This document shows positions 1-6,116 of a stretch of 7,491 nucleotides of DNA, in pieces (the first letter of the stretch is position 1; every line of letters begins with the position of its first letter). The position numbers and the translations under genes are program-made. The notes below the pieces were generated by a model. That model was not told the origin of the DNA. It was given only the letters and a program-made list of their open reading frames with translations, and made no database searches. Source of the stretch: CAZXVU01 sp964644465 (GTDB lineage Bacteria; Chlamydiota; Chlamydiia; Chlamydiales; SM23-39); the NCBI GenBank assembly GCA_964644465.1, contig CAZXVU010000105.1, positions 1 through 7,491 of the forward strand, read 5' to 3'.

Positions 1-20
1 GTTAATTATTTGTTGCAATA

Positions 21-26
21 TATAAT
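21..26 (+). promoter_or_regulatory. possible -10 box upstream of the small membrane protein gene
   Basis: A perfect TATAAT lies in a very AT-rich leader about 80 bases before the ATG at 105. The matching -35 box would fall at or before the window edge, so it cannot be judged. The composition fits a housekeeping sigma factor promoter, but an AT-rich leader can produce this hexamer by chance. Confidence 0.3.
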
Positions 27-104
27 TAAAATGAACTAACTTGAATATAGAAACAAATAATACTCATGCGGGAGAGATCCTGCAGCTGGAGCCTAGGGGC
101 AAAT

Positions 105-518
105 ATGGAAAAGAACAGTTTTGAGAAGCTGAAAGATAATCTTCCAGACTTCAAACAATTTGCGCGTAAATACATCTCTGAAAGCGCGACAATTATTGCA
201 CTGCTAGTCGGTGGACTCTCTGCATGGAAGCATCTGGTCTTCGGCGGGATTGGAATCACCCTCTTATTTCTTGTAATCGGAACCGCTCTCGGGATTTTTT
301 GGCCTGTGCAAATCGACACTCTCTTGAAAAAGTTCTATCAGCTTTCCTATAAGAGAAATAGAACTTCAGAAATGATCGTTGGCGGGATTGAAATCGTGGT
401 CGCTTTCCTGTTCCCATTTGTCTTCTTTGCGATGATTGGAATGTTAGCTGGAAGCGCTTACCATTACTTCACACGTCTTTCTCAGTCTTCGGGCTCTAAA
501 GGAAGCAAAGCAGCCTAG
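105..518 (+). CDS. small integral membrane protein of unknown function
   Basis: I do not recognise this 137-residue protein. It has a short charged N-terminus (residues 1-25), then hydrophobic stretches at about 26-41, 44-66 and 91-118, so two or three membrane helices are likely. A basic loop (residues 75-87, rich in K and R) separates the second and third and probably faces the cytoplasm. The tail is Ser/Gly/Lys-rich (SSGSKGSKAA). I chose the ATG at 105 because AGGGG at 95-99 is five bases ahead of it. An in-frame ATG at 66 would add 13 residues but has no such site, and those residues are polar and Cys/Trp-containing, unlike a leader. The gene stands alone on the plus strand and ends in its own terminator. 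It converges with the long minus-strand block, so no operon partner is visible here. Confidence 0.8.
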   Translation: MEKNSFEKLKDNLPDFKQFARKYISESATIIALLVGGLSAWKHLVFGGIGITLLFLVIGTALGIFWPVQIDTLLKKFYQLSYKRNRTSEMIVGGIEIVVAFLFPFVFFAMIGMLAGSAYHYFTRLSQSSGSKGSKAA

Positions 519-549
519 TAGATCATCTGGTCTTAAGACGTTATCGATA

Positions 550-577
550 GGGTCCTTTTTAGGACCCCTTTTTTTTT
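550..577 (+). terminator. intrinsic terminator of the small membrane protein gene
   Basis: The stem GGGTCCT (550-556) pairs perfectly with AGGACCC (561-567) around a TTTT loop and is followed by C and a run of nine T (569-577). It works only for plus-strand transcripts: read on the minus strand, the hairpin is followed by ATCGATAA, not a T run. The T run overlaps the stop codon (576-578) of the convergent gene. Confidence 0.9.
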
Positions 578-1748
578 AGGGAAGAATGGCCAGGACTGAT
601 CCCCAATTCAAAATGAAAAAGCCCCAAGCTGCAGCTAAAGCATGGGAAACGCTCACTCCAATAATCGTTTTCTGACGCTCATAGATATATCCCCAAACAA
701 TCCCCATACCAAAGGTCAAGACAGCGAACCAAATGCCTCTCATTGTATGGAATAATTCGAATATTAAATTCGACGTAATAATTGCTAGGAATACCCGGTT
801 AGGACCTAAGAAAAAATTGCGTAAAATAGTCTGAAGAAATCCTCTTATCACGAGTTCTTGTACTGGAACAAGAGGAAAATAGGCAGCGATAATGATCAGT
901 TGAGTGCTAAGATTTACATCTTTATAAGATGCGAAAAGAGATTGGCCTTGTAGGCTTGGAACAAATGCAATGAGCGCCCATTGCAGAAAAAACATAAAAA
1001 TTAACAAAGGAATCGTATAAAGGAACCCTTCTAAGGCTTCTTTCCACCCGTTTTTTAAACTTAATCCATAATAGGATAGAGGAAAGCCTGCGCTATGGAT
1101 AATCCAGGTCACGCTGGATGCAACTACAATAATTACAATGGGGACGAGAATTCCGGAGATATTGCCTAATACATTTAAATATGTATAAGAAATCTTGGAC
1201 ACATTGAAGTAAAAGGCAATTAATATAAAAAGATGGATAATTGTTCTGCTAACATGGGAATGAGATTTAACAAGAGCTAATTTTTCCCTCAATGCAATGA
1301 TTAGGTTGTCATCTGTCTTTCGGAGTCTTTGACTGACCCTTTTTGTTAAACGATTTACGACTTTTTCGTAGAGATTTTGCTTGTCTGGAGAATTTTCCAT
1401 CTTTTCCAGATCAAGAGTTAAAACTTCCATTTCTTCTGTGGCTCGGATCGATGCAGAGCGCGGCTCTTTTTCCAGGTAGGCCATTTCACCAACCCAATCA
1501 CCAGGTTCAAGAACAGCTAAAACTTGAAAGTCATTGAATTCAGGTTCCTCTTTGACGATTTCAGCTTTTCCACTTTTGATGATAAACAAATTTCTTCCGG
1601 TCTCTCCTTCTCGGATGATCCAATCTCCTTTTTTCACAGTTTTTTGTTGCAAATAGGGAAGTAGAGAAGAGAGTTCATTTGTAGATAGATCGGAAAATAA
1701 TTCGATTTGTTGGAGAAAAGGAAAGACCGCTAGACCAATATTCTGCAT
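576..1748 (-). CDS. cyclic-nucleotide-binding domain fused to a CPBP (CAAX protease-like) membrane protein
   Basis: This 390-residue protein has two parts. Residues about 10-145 form a cNMP-binding (CRP/PKA-type) domain: LFSDLS at 17-22, GDWIIREGE at 41-49, and a phosphate-binding cassette with G87, E88, R97, S98 and A99. In cAMP-binding relatives the Glu and Arg contact the ribose and phosphate. Residues about 165-390 hold seven or eight hydrophobic segments and the three CPBP motifs. Motif 1 is Q297-E298-xxx-R302 where the family usually has EExxxR. Motif 2 is F330-xxx-H334, as expected. Motif 3 is H369-xxx-A373 where N or D is usual. The family includes Rce1-like intramembrane proteases and non-proteolytic adaptors, so activity is uncertain. 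The start lies 24 bases after lplA with no strong Shine-Dalgarno site, which fits translation late in an operon. The domain calls are firm; the ligand and substrate are unknown. Confidence 0.85.
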   Translation of the reverse strand: MQNIGLAVFPFLQQIELFSDLSTNELSSLLPYLQQKTVKKGDWIIREGETGRNLFIIKSGKAEIVKEEPEFNDFQVLAVLEPGDWVGEMAYLEKEPRSASIRATEEMEVLTLDLEKMENSPDKQNLYEKVVNRLTKRVSQRLRKTDDNLIIALREKLALVKSHSHVSRTIIHLFILIAFYFNVSKISYTYLNVLGNISGILVPIVIIVVASSVTWIIHSAGFPLSYYGLSLKNGWKEALEGFLYTIPLLIFMFFLQWALIAFVPSLQGQSLFASYKDVNLSTQLIIIAAYFPLVPVQELVIRGFLQTILRNFFLGPNRVFLAIITSNLIFELFHTMRGIWFAVLTFGMGIVWGYIYERQKTIIGVSVSHALAAAWGFFILNWGSVLAILP

Positions 1749-1772
1749 AATTTCATTTTTTACTGCAGAAAA

Positions 1773-2489
1773 TTAAAATTGTCCAGGATCTAAGAGATGC
1801 ACTGCTTTACGGTGAGGTTCTACTGACCGTTCATTGAACTGAAAATCGCGAATGTAAAACTGCTTTACAAGTTCAGATTTTAACTGTTCGATCAGTGAAA
1901 GTTGGGTTGGAGAATGGTTTTTTAGCGGAGTGAGAAACTCTTTATGGTCTCTGTCCATTCTATATGCTGGCCTTTTTGGCGGGAGAAGGAGATAGCTCAT
2001 GTTCTCTTCAGTATAATCCCACAGAAAGGAAGTGTGGTGAAGCCAACGGTCTTTCTTGATATATTGCGCATTCCCCCCGCATTTTCTTTCTCCGATTGCA
2101 TAATCATTTTCTCGAAGGCTGAACCCTGGAATATCCCAGGCTTTTGTATAGATATCGGCTGTCCATCTTAGGATTGGCTCTGGAAAGGAAGGGATATTGA
2201 GATCGTTTTTGGCCATGATAAACGTAATAAAGAGAGTCTGCTCATCGACAATGACAGTTCCCCCCCCGCTAAAACGTTTGATTACGGGAATTTGATCTTT
2301 TTGGACTTTAGGGAGATTTAAGAGAACTTGGGGCTGTCCTGAGATGCCCATTACGATAGCACGGGGTGAACCTTCGTTGACGATGCAAAAATTGCGATGA
2401 TCAGCGCGGAGGAGGGCCTCTTCGAGCTGTAATTGCTCGAGAATGGGAACGTTTTTTAAAGAGATGAAATGGAGTTCTTTAAGGGGAAT
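1773..2489 (-). CDS. lplA: lipoate-protein ligase (LplA family), probably started by a non-ATG codon
   Basis: LplA activates lipoate with ATP and attaches it to a lysine on the E2 subunits of 2-oxoacid dehydrogenases or on the glycine-cleavage H protein. Visible family motifs are RFSGGGTV (nucleotide and lipoate loop, encoded near 2250-2276) and GERKCGGNAQ (near 2064-2093), whose Lys corresponds to the ligand-binding lysine of the family. The first ATG (2351) would give 192 residues and cut off a conserved-looking N-terminus that is open in frame back to the stop at 2493-2495. That stretch includes LEQLQLEEALLRADHRN and then ends ..AIVMGISG. It contains no ATG, GTG or TTG. ATT at 2489 has GGAG seven bases before it and gives 238 residues, so I use it. 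The gene overlaps the preceding stop codon by about 11 bases, which suggests translational coupling. No C-terminal accessory domain is present. The family call is firm; the exact start is uncertain. Confidence 0.8.
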   Translation of the reverse strand: MPLKELHFISLKNVPILEQLQLEEALLRADHRNFCIVNEGSPRAIVMGISGQPQVLLNLPKVQKDQIPVIKRFSGGGTVIVDEQTLFITFIMAKNDLNIPSFPEPILRWTADIYTKAWDIPGFSLRENDYAIGERKCGGNAQYIKKDRWLHHTSFLWDYTEENMSYLLLPPKRPAYRMDRDHKEFLTPLKNHSPTQLSLIEQLKSELVKQFYIRDFQFNERSVEPHRKAVHLLDPGQF

Positions 2490-2832
2490 AATTTAACTCC
2501 ATGATGTCTTCAATAGGGACAATTTGAGTTTTGTTGCCTGAGTTAGAAAGGAATTTTATCATCAGGAGAGTTCCGCTTTGCGTAGCAGTGATTTCAGAGA
2601 CATTGCTTAAAATCATTCCATTCATCATGCGGACCATGATCTTTTGGGTGGGTTTGTCTTTCCTGAGAAAGTCAAAGGCCTGTGAATAATCATTCGCCCG
2701 GCCTTTTGGGTCGATCATAATAATGCTACGGTTCATTGTTGAGGCCGTTGCCGCTGCTGTTTGGGATGGGGTCGTGTCTTGCGCAAATAGAGCGCTGCTG
2801 AAAAAAAGGATGGGTAGAAAGCAGAATTTCAT
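2479..2832 (-). CDS. small exported protein of unknown function
   Basis: This is a 117-residue protein with a clear N-terminal signal peptide: K2, a hydrophobic core FLPILFFSSAL, and a probable signal peptidase I cut after LFA (residue 17), leaving a mature part that starts QDTTPS. A Thr/Ala/Ser-rich linker (19-33) leads to a small domain (about 36-117) with alternating hydrophobic residues and the phrases VRMMNGMILSNVSEI and QIVPIEDIMELNY. That rhythm resembles a small beta-barrel, but this is only a guess. I do not recognise the family. Its ATG overlaps the stop of the upstream gene as ATGA (2829-2832), and AAGGAG (2838-2843) lies five bases ahead of it. It is therefore almost certainly cotranscribed and coupled. 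It should act in the periplasm or at the outer membrane. Confidence 0.8.
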   Translation of the reverse strand: MKFCFLPILFFSSALFAQDTTPSQTAAATASTMNRSIIMIDPKGRANDYSQAFDFLRKDKPTQKIMVRMMNGMILSNVSEITATQSGTLLMIKFLSNSGNKTQIVPIEDIMELNYSP

Positions 2833-3749
2833 AGAGTCTCCTTGTCGAGAGAAATAATCAGATTGGCCGCAGCTTTTGATTTCAGTGCTTTAACGGCTCC
2901 TTCAACCATTTGATCGAAAGCGTATTCAGACGCTTCGAGAGAGGAAAAAGCGATGGAAACAGTCAAAGAAATGGGTCCATTTTTAGTTTCGAAACGCTCT
3001 TCCCGTATAATTTTTCTTAAACGTTCAGCAATTTTCTTCCCTTCATCGGTTGAAACATCAGGCAGGAGCAGAATGAATCGCCCGTCAGAAGAAGGAATGA
3101 GAAGGTCTGATTCGCGCAAATGGTGTTGGAGCTTTTCTGAGAAAACGGGAAGAATTTGACTGACATATAAATATCCTTCCTGAGTTTGCAATGCATCAAA
3201 TTGATCGATGCGGAGGACTAACATGACGATGTGTTTTTTTTCTGCTTTTGCTGCCGCCAAAAGACGAAGAGCTTGGTCGTGAAGAAGGAATTTATTTTGG
3301 AAATAGGCTTTAGAGATTTCTTTTCTTGGGGGCTGCATTGTAGAGAAAAGACCTGAAGTTTTCTCACGAAGAGAGAGAGCTTTTTTTTCTGTAGCGATGC
3401 GTGTTTCCAGCTCTTCGAAATCCATCTGATTGCTGAGAAAATCGGTGACCCCTGCTTCTAATGCTTGGTCGCGGTAGGATTTTTTGAGGCGTCCGGTAAT
3501 GAGCAAAATAGGGGTAAGAAGAAGAGTTTTTCGGAGTTCTTTGCAGACTTTTAAAGCGGGATCCGTTTCCAAAGCTGAATCGATGATGATGAAATCCAAT
3601 GACGATTGTTTAGCGAGTTCAATGGCTTCTTTTCTATCATGGGCTTCTAGAATGTAAAATTGATCTTCTAAATGTTTTTTGACCCAGAAGCGGATGGATG
3701 GATTATCTGAGATCACTAAAAGAATCGGACGGACAAGAGACTTTCCCAT
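2829..3749 (-). CDS. receiver domain plus degenerate GGDEF-like domain protein
   Basis: Of the 306 residues, about 6-125 form a response-regulator receiver fold: ILLVISDN (9-16), a possible phospho-acceptor D57 in FIIIDSAL, and T85 in LLITG. The lysine expected in the TKP-like motif is replaced (FLSNQ at 104-108, N107 in its place), and only one acidic residue (D15) stands at the first strand. Residues about 145-300 follow the GGDEF fold: LRIDQFDALQTQEG (179-192), then LRESDLLIPSSDGRFILLLPD, then LTVSIAFSS. The GGDEF signature reads SDGRF (221-225), and the first metal-binding Asp is R180. Both domains are thus predicted inactive as a phosphorylation switch and a diguanylate cyclase; a binding or scaffold role is more likely. 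AAAGGA at 3754-3759 precedes the ATG, and the gene starts 9 bases after mnmG. No sensor kinase lies nearby. Confidence 0.85.
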   Translation of the reverse strand: MGKSLVRPILLVISDNPSIRFWVKKHLEDQFYILEAHDRKEAIELAKQSSLDFIIIDSALETDPALKVCKELRKTLLLTPILLITGRLKKSYRDQALEAGVTDFLSNQMDFEELETRIATEKKALSLREKTSGLFSTMQPPRKEISKAYFQNKFLLHDQALRLLAAAKAEKKHIVMLVLRIDQFDALQTQEGYLYVSQILPVFSEKLQHHLRESDLLIPSSDGRFILLLPDVSTDEGKKIAERLRKIIREERFETKNGPISLTVSIAFSSLEASEYAFDQMVEGAVKALKSKAAANLIISLDKETL

Positions 3750-3758
3750 ACGATCCTT

Positions 3759-5579
3759 TTACTCCTTTCTCAAGGCAATCAGCAAGATCGAAATATCGGC
3801 GGGTGAAACGCCTGCAATGCGAGAAGCTTGTCCGAGGTTTTCTGGAGTGAAGCGAACGAGTTTTTGCCTTGCCTCCGATCTGAGGCCGATGACTTTTGCA
3901 TAATCGAAATCTTTAGGAATGCGAATGGGATCGAGATGTTCCATCTTCGCCACTTCTTTTTGCTGCCGTTCTATATAGCCAGCATACTTGAGCTGCATTT
4001 CAATTTGCGTATTTACATCGGAGCCAAAATCTGCAATCTGATCTGGATAGGTTTTTAAGGCTTCTTCGTAGGTCCATTCCGGCCGGCAAAGCAATTGCGC
4101 GAGATGTGTCCCTTTCCCATCTATTGTTTTGTAAATTTTACTCAAGCGGGCGATCTCACTCTCGATTGTTTGCTGCTTTTTCAGAGTACGCTGGTATTGT
4201 TCCGAGCTAATCAGTCCAATTTCATAAGCCAAGGGACGGAGACGGAGATCTGCATTGTCCTGCCTTAAGAGAAGACGATGTTCTGCGCGGCTTGTGAACA
4301 TCCGGTAAGGCTCTGTGAGTTCAAATCGGATCAAATCATCGATCATAACGCCGATATAGCTATCGCTCCGTTTCATGACAAAAGGAGCTTTCCCACCTGT
4401 TTTGCAAGCAGCGTTGATCCCTGCAATCAAGCCTTGAGCAGCAGCTTCTTCATATCCTGTTGTCCCATTCACTTGCCCCGCTAAAAATAGACCTTCGATG
4501 AGTTTTGTCTCTAAAGTGGGATAGATTTGCTCGCTTTTCACAAAATCATATTCAATAGCATAGGCGGCTCGCATGACTTCTGCATTTTCAAGGCCAATTA
4601 CTGTGTGAATTAAATCGAGCTGTACATCGAAGGGAAGAGAAGAAGAAATCCCGTTTACATAGACTTCTTCCGTGGTCAATCCTTCTGGCTCGAGAAAAAT
4701 TTGATGCCGTTCTTTATCTGCGAAACGGACGACTTTATCTTCAATCGATGGACAATAACGGGGTCCTACTCCTTTGATCGTACCTCCAAAAAGAGGAGAT
4801 CGATGGAGATTATTCCGGATGATTTGATGGGTTTCCGGAGTTGTATAGGTAATATGACAAGGAACCTGGGGCATTCTCTCTTCGGGCTCATCGTAAGAAA
4901 ATCGCACTCCCTCATCGCCTGGCTGTACTTCGCATTTGGAAAAATCGATGCTGCGGCGATTGATGCGTGGTGGAGTCCCTGTTTTCAAGCGGCCGAGTTG
5001 GAAGCCTAAGTTTTCCAAACAGGGGGAGAGACCCGTTGCCGCTTTATCTCCACCCCGTCCCCCAGAAAAGTTCGTCTGGCCAATATGCAAAAGTCCCCGC
5101 ATAAAAGTGCCTGATGAGATGATGACCGTTCTGGCTTGGTATTGGATCCCTTCCTGGGTTACGACTCCGGCGATCTTCCCATTTTCTACAACTAAGGACT
5201 CTGTGGTGCCTTGCTTGATTTCTAAATTTTCCGTTCTCTCAAGGCGGTGTTTCATCTCTTGAGCATAGGCAGCCTTATCAGCTTGTGAGCGGGGAGATCG
5301 TACAGCAGGGCCTTTCGAGGCATTCAGCATGCGGAATTGGATACTTCTTCGATCGGCGACTTTGCCCATTAGGCCGCCTAAAGCATCAATTTCGCGCACT
5401 ATATGGCCTTTTGCCGTTCCACCCACAGATGGATTGCAGCTCATTTTGCCAATCGTATCGAGGTTCATTGTGAGGAGGAGTGTTTGGGCTCCCATCCGGG
5501 CAGCCGCATGCGCCGCTTCGCAGCCGGCATGGCCAGCTCCCACAACTAAGACATCAAAAATTTTTGGATATTTCCACAT
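3759..5579 (-). CDS. mnmG: tRNA uridine 5-carboxymethylaminomethyl modification enzyme MnmG (GidA)
   Basis: MnmG works with the GTPase MnmE to install the cmnm5 or nm5 group on wobble uridine-34 of certain tRNAs, using FAD, NADH and methylene-tetrahydrofolate. The 606-residue length is normal. The FAD Rossmann motif GAGHAGCE is at 14-21. Two signature cysteines are present: C48 in MSCNPSVGG and C276 in RYCPSIEDK, matching the C47 and C277 positions described for E. coli. The second family signature AGQVNGTTGYEEAAAQG lies at 367-383, and EPYRMFTSRAEHRLLLRQDNAD at 423-444. The C-terminal helical region that binds MnmE and tRNA is complete (ASRIAGVSPADI near the end). The start ATG fits the family, but its only Shine-Dalgarno-like run (AGGGG) is 13 bases away, inside a terminator stem. 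It is the first long gene of the leftward block. Confidence 0.97.
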   Translation of the reverse strand: MWKYPKIFDVLVVGAGHAGCEAAHAAARMGAQTLLLTMNLDTIGKMSCNPSVGGTAKGHIVREIDALGGLMGKVADRRSIQFRMLNASKGPAVRSPRSQADKAAYAQEMKHRLERTENLEIKQGTTESLVVENGKIAGVVTQEGIQYQARTVIISSGTFMRGLLHIGQTNFSGGRGGDKAATGLSPCLENLGFQLGRLKTGTPPRINRRSIDFSKCEVQPGDEGVRFSYDEPEERMPQVPCHITYTTPETHQIIRNNLHRSPLFGGTIKGVGPRYCPSIEDKVVRFADKERHQIFLEPEGLTTEEVYVNGISSSLPFDVQLDLIHTVIGLENAEVMRAAYAIEYDFVKSEQIYPTLETKLIEGLFLAGQVNGTTGYEEAAAQGLIAGINAACKTGGKAPFVMKRSDSYIGVMIDDLIRFELTEPYRMFTSRAEHRLLLRQDNADLRLRPLAYEIGLISSEQYQRTLKKQQTIESEIARLSKIYKTIDGKGTHLAQLLCRPEWTYEEALKTYPDQIADFGSDVNTQIEMQLKYAGYIERQQKEVAKMEHLDPIRIPKDFDYAKVIGLRSEARQKLVRFTPENLGQASRIAGVSPADISILLIALRKE

Positions 5580-5584
5580 AATAA

Positions 5585-5621
5585 TAAAAAACCCCTGTCA
5601 AAAAATTCTTTTGAACAGGGG
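5585..5621 (-). terminator. intrinsic terminator between the 29-residue gene and mnmG
   Basis: On the minus strand CCCCTGT (5621-5615) pairs with ACAGGGG (5598-5592). The stem extends past one bulged base by five more pairs (5609-5613 with 5599-5603), leaving a five-base loop. Six T follow (5591-5586). The element ends only a few bases before the mnmG ATG at 5579, so mnmG expression depends on readthrough or on a start inside the hairpin. Confidence 0.85.
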
Positions 5622-5643
5622 CTTTGTAAAAATCAAAATTCAA

Positions 5644-5733
5644 TTATTTCTTTTTATGTCGGTCGCGTCGGCGTCTCTTCTTTCTCTTATGACGTGCGAT
5701 TTTTGCACGGCGCTTTTTCTTCACTGAAGACAT
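5644..5733 (-). CDS. very small basic ribosomal protein, bS22 / mS38 (AURKAIP1-COX24) type
   Basis: The 29-residue product reads MSSVKKKRRAKIARHKRKKR then RRRDRHKKK, with about two thirds Lys or Arg. The opening 'M-S/G-SV-KKRR-K' followed by 'K-HK-RK' matches the pattern I recall for the AURKAIP1/COX24 domain: mitochondrial mS38 and the short actinobacterial protein bS22, which sit on the small ribosomal subunit near the decoding region. It should therefore bind 16S rRNA. AGGGG at 5738-5742 lies a few bases before the ATG, and a strong terminator follows the TAA, so it can be a single-gene transcript. Its size puts it below most gene-calling cut-offs. The gene itself is well supported by the Shine-Dalgarno site, start, stop and terminator. 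The ribosomal role is inferred from sequence pattern only. Confidence 0.85.
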   Translation of the reverse strand: MSSVKKKRRAKIARHKRKKRRRRDRHKKK

Positions 5734-5789
5734 ATTTTCCCCTGCATTCTAAAGAATAGAGATAGCTTACAAGATTGAATACAAAAAGT

Positions 5790-5805
5790 AAAGTTCAAGA
5801 ACTTT
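5790..5805. repeat. short inverted repeat upstream of the small ribosomal protein gene
   Basis: AAAGTTC and GAACTTT are perfect inverted 7-base arms separated by AA, about 57 bases before the ATG at 5733. The position would suit an operator or a promoter-proximal protein site, but no convincing -35/-10 pair could be placed around it. It may be chance in AT-rich DNA. Confidence 0.35.
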
Positions 5806-5920
5806 CTTCAAGAATGGTCAGATTTTTTGCTCATAAATTGCCAAAAAACTTAAAAAAAGATAGGGAATCCAATGGCCCTTTTATGGATGCTCTATAGGGA
5901 GAAGAAGTGCTCATCAGAGG

Positions 5921-6049
5921 TTAAATAACCCCCTCTTTGTCGCAGACGCCATCGATAATTCAGCAATGAAAGTGAAAATGAGGGTTCAGCGCCTTATCGA
6001 ACCGTTGCAAGAATGTCACAGAGCCCAACCGGTACCCATCGGGAAGATT
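5921..6049 (-). pseudogene. decayed fragment of an IS91-family (HUH) transposase
   Basis: On the minus strand the frame from about 6049 reads NLPDGYRLGSVTFLQRFDKA, then LNPHFHFHC, a stop (TGA), then IIDGVCDKEGVI and a stop. This matches the well-known IS91/IS801-type phrase 'G-V-F-QRFGSALN-H-HFH---DGVF', where HFH is the HUH metal-binding motif of rolling-circle transposases. Only about 43 codons remain, with one internal stop, no start and no catalytic tyrosine region. The flanks (5820-5920 and 6050-6116) show no readable continuation and no obvious ends. The plus-strand frame over the same bases is open to TGA at about 6096 but has no recognisable motif. The family call rests on memory of the motif and should be treated as likely, not certain. 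Confidence 0.5.
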
Positions 6050-6116
6050 GGAGCAGTTGGAGTTAGATTGAATAGAGATTTAACGCAAAAACGTTGATTT
6101 CGTCATCAGCATTCCG

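Noticed and set aside
66..104. Earlier in-frame ATG for the first gene
   Set aside because: No ribosome binding site precedes it, while AGGGG stands five bases before the ATG at 105. The extra residues do not look like a leader.
531..540. Palindrome GTCTTAAGAC between the first gene and its terminator
   Set aside because: Only 10 bases with no loop. It is too short to act as a hairpin, and nothing nearby suggests a binding site.
4936..5727. Several plus-strand open frames of 60-130 codons opposite mnmG
   Set aside because: All lie antisense to a clearly conserved full-length enzyme and have no motifs or start signals.
6072..6085. AACG-CAAAAA-CGTT hairpin after the Inc-like gene
   Set aside because: A four-base stem with no following T run on the minus strand does not support a terminator.
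5905..6096. Plus-strand frame opposite the IS91 remnant, ending in TGA near 6096
   Set aside because: It has no start signal and no motif. The minus-strand frame over the same bases carries the recognisable HFH-type transposase phrase.
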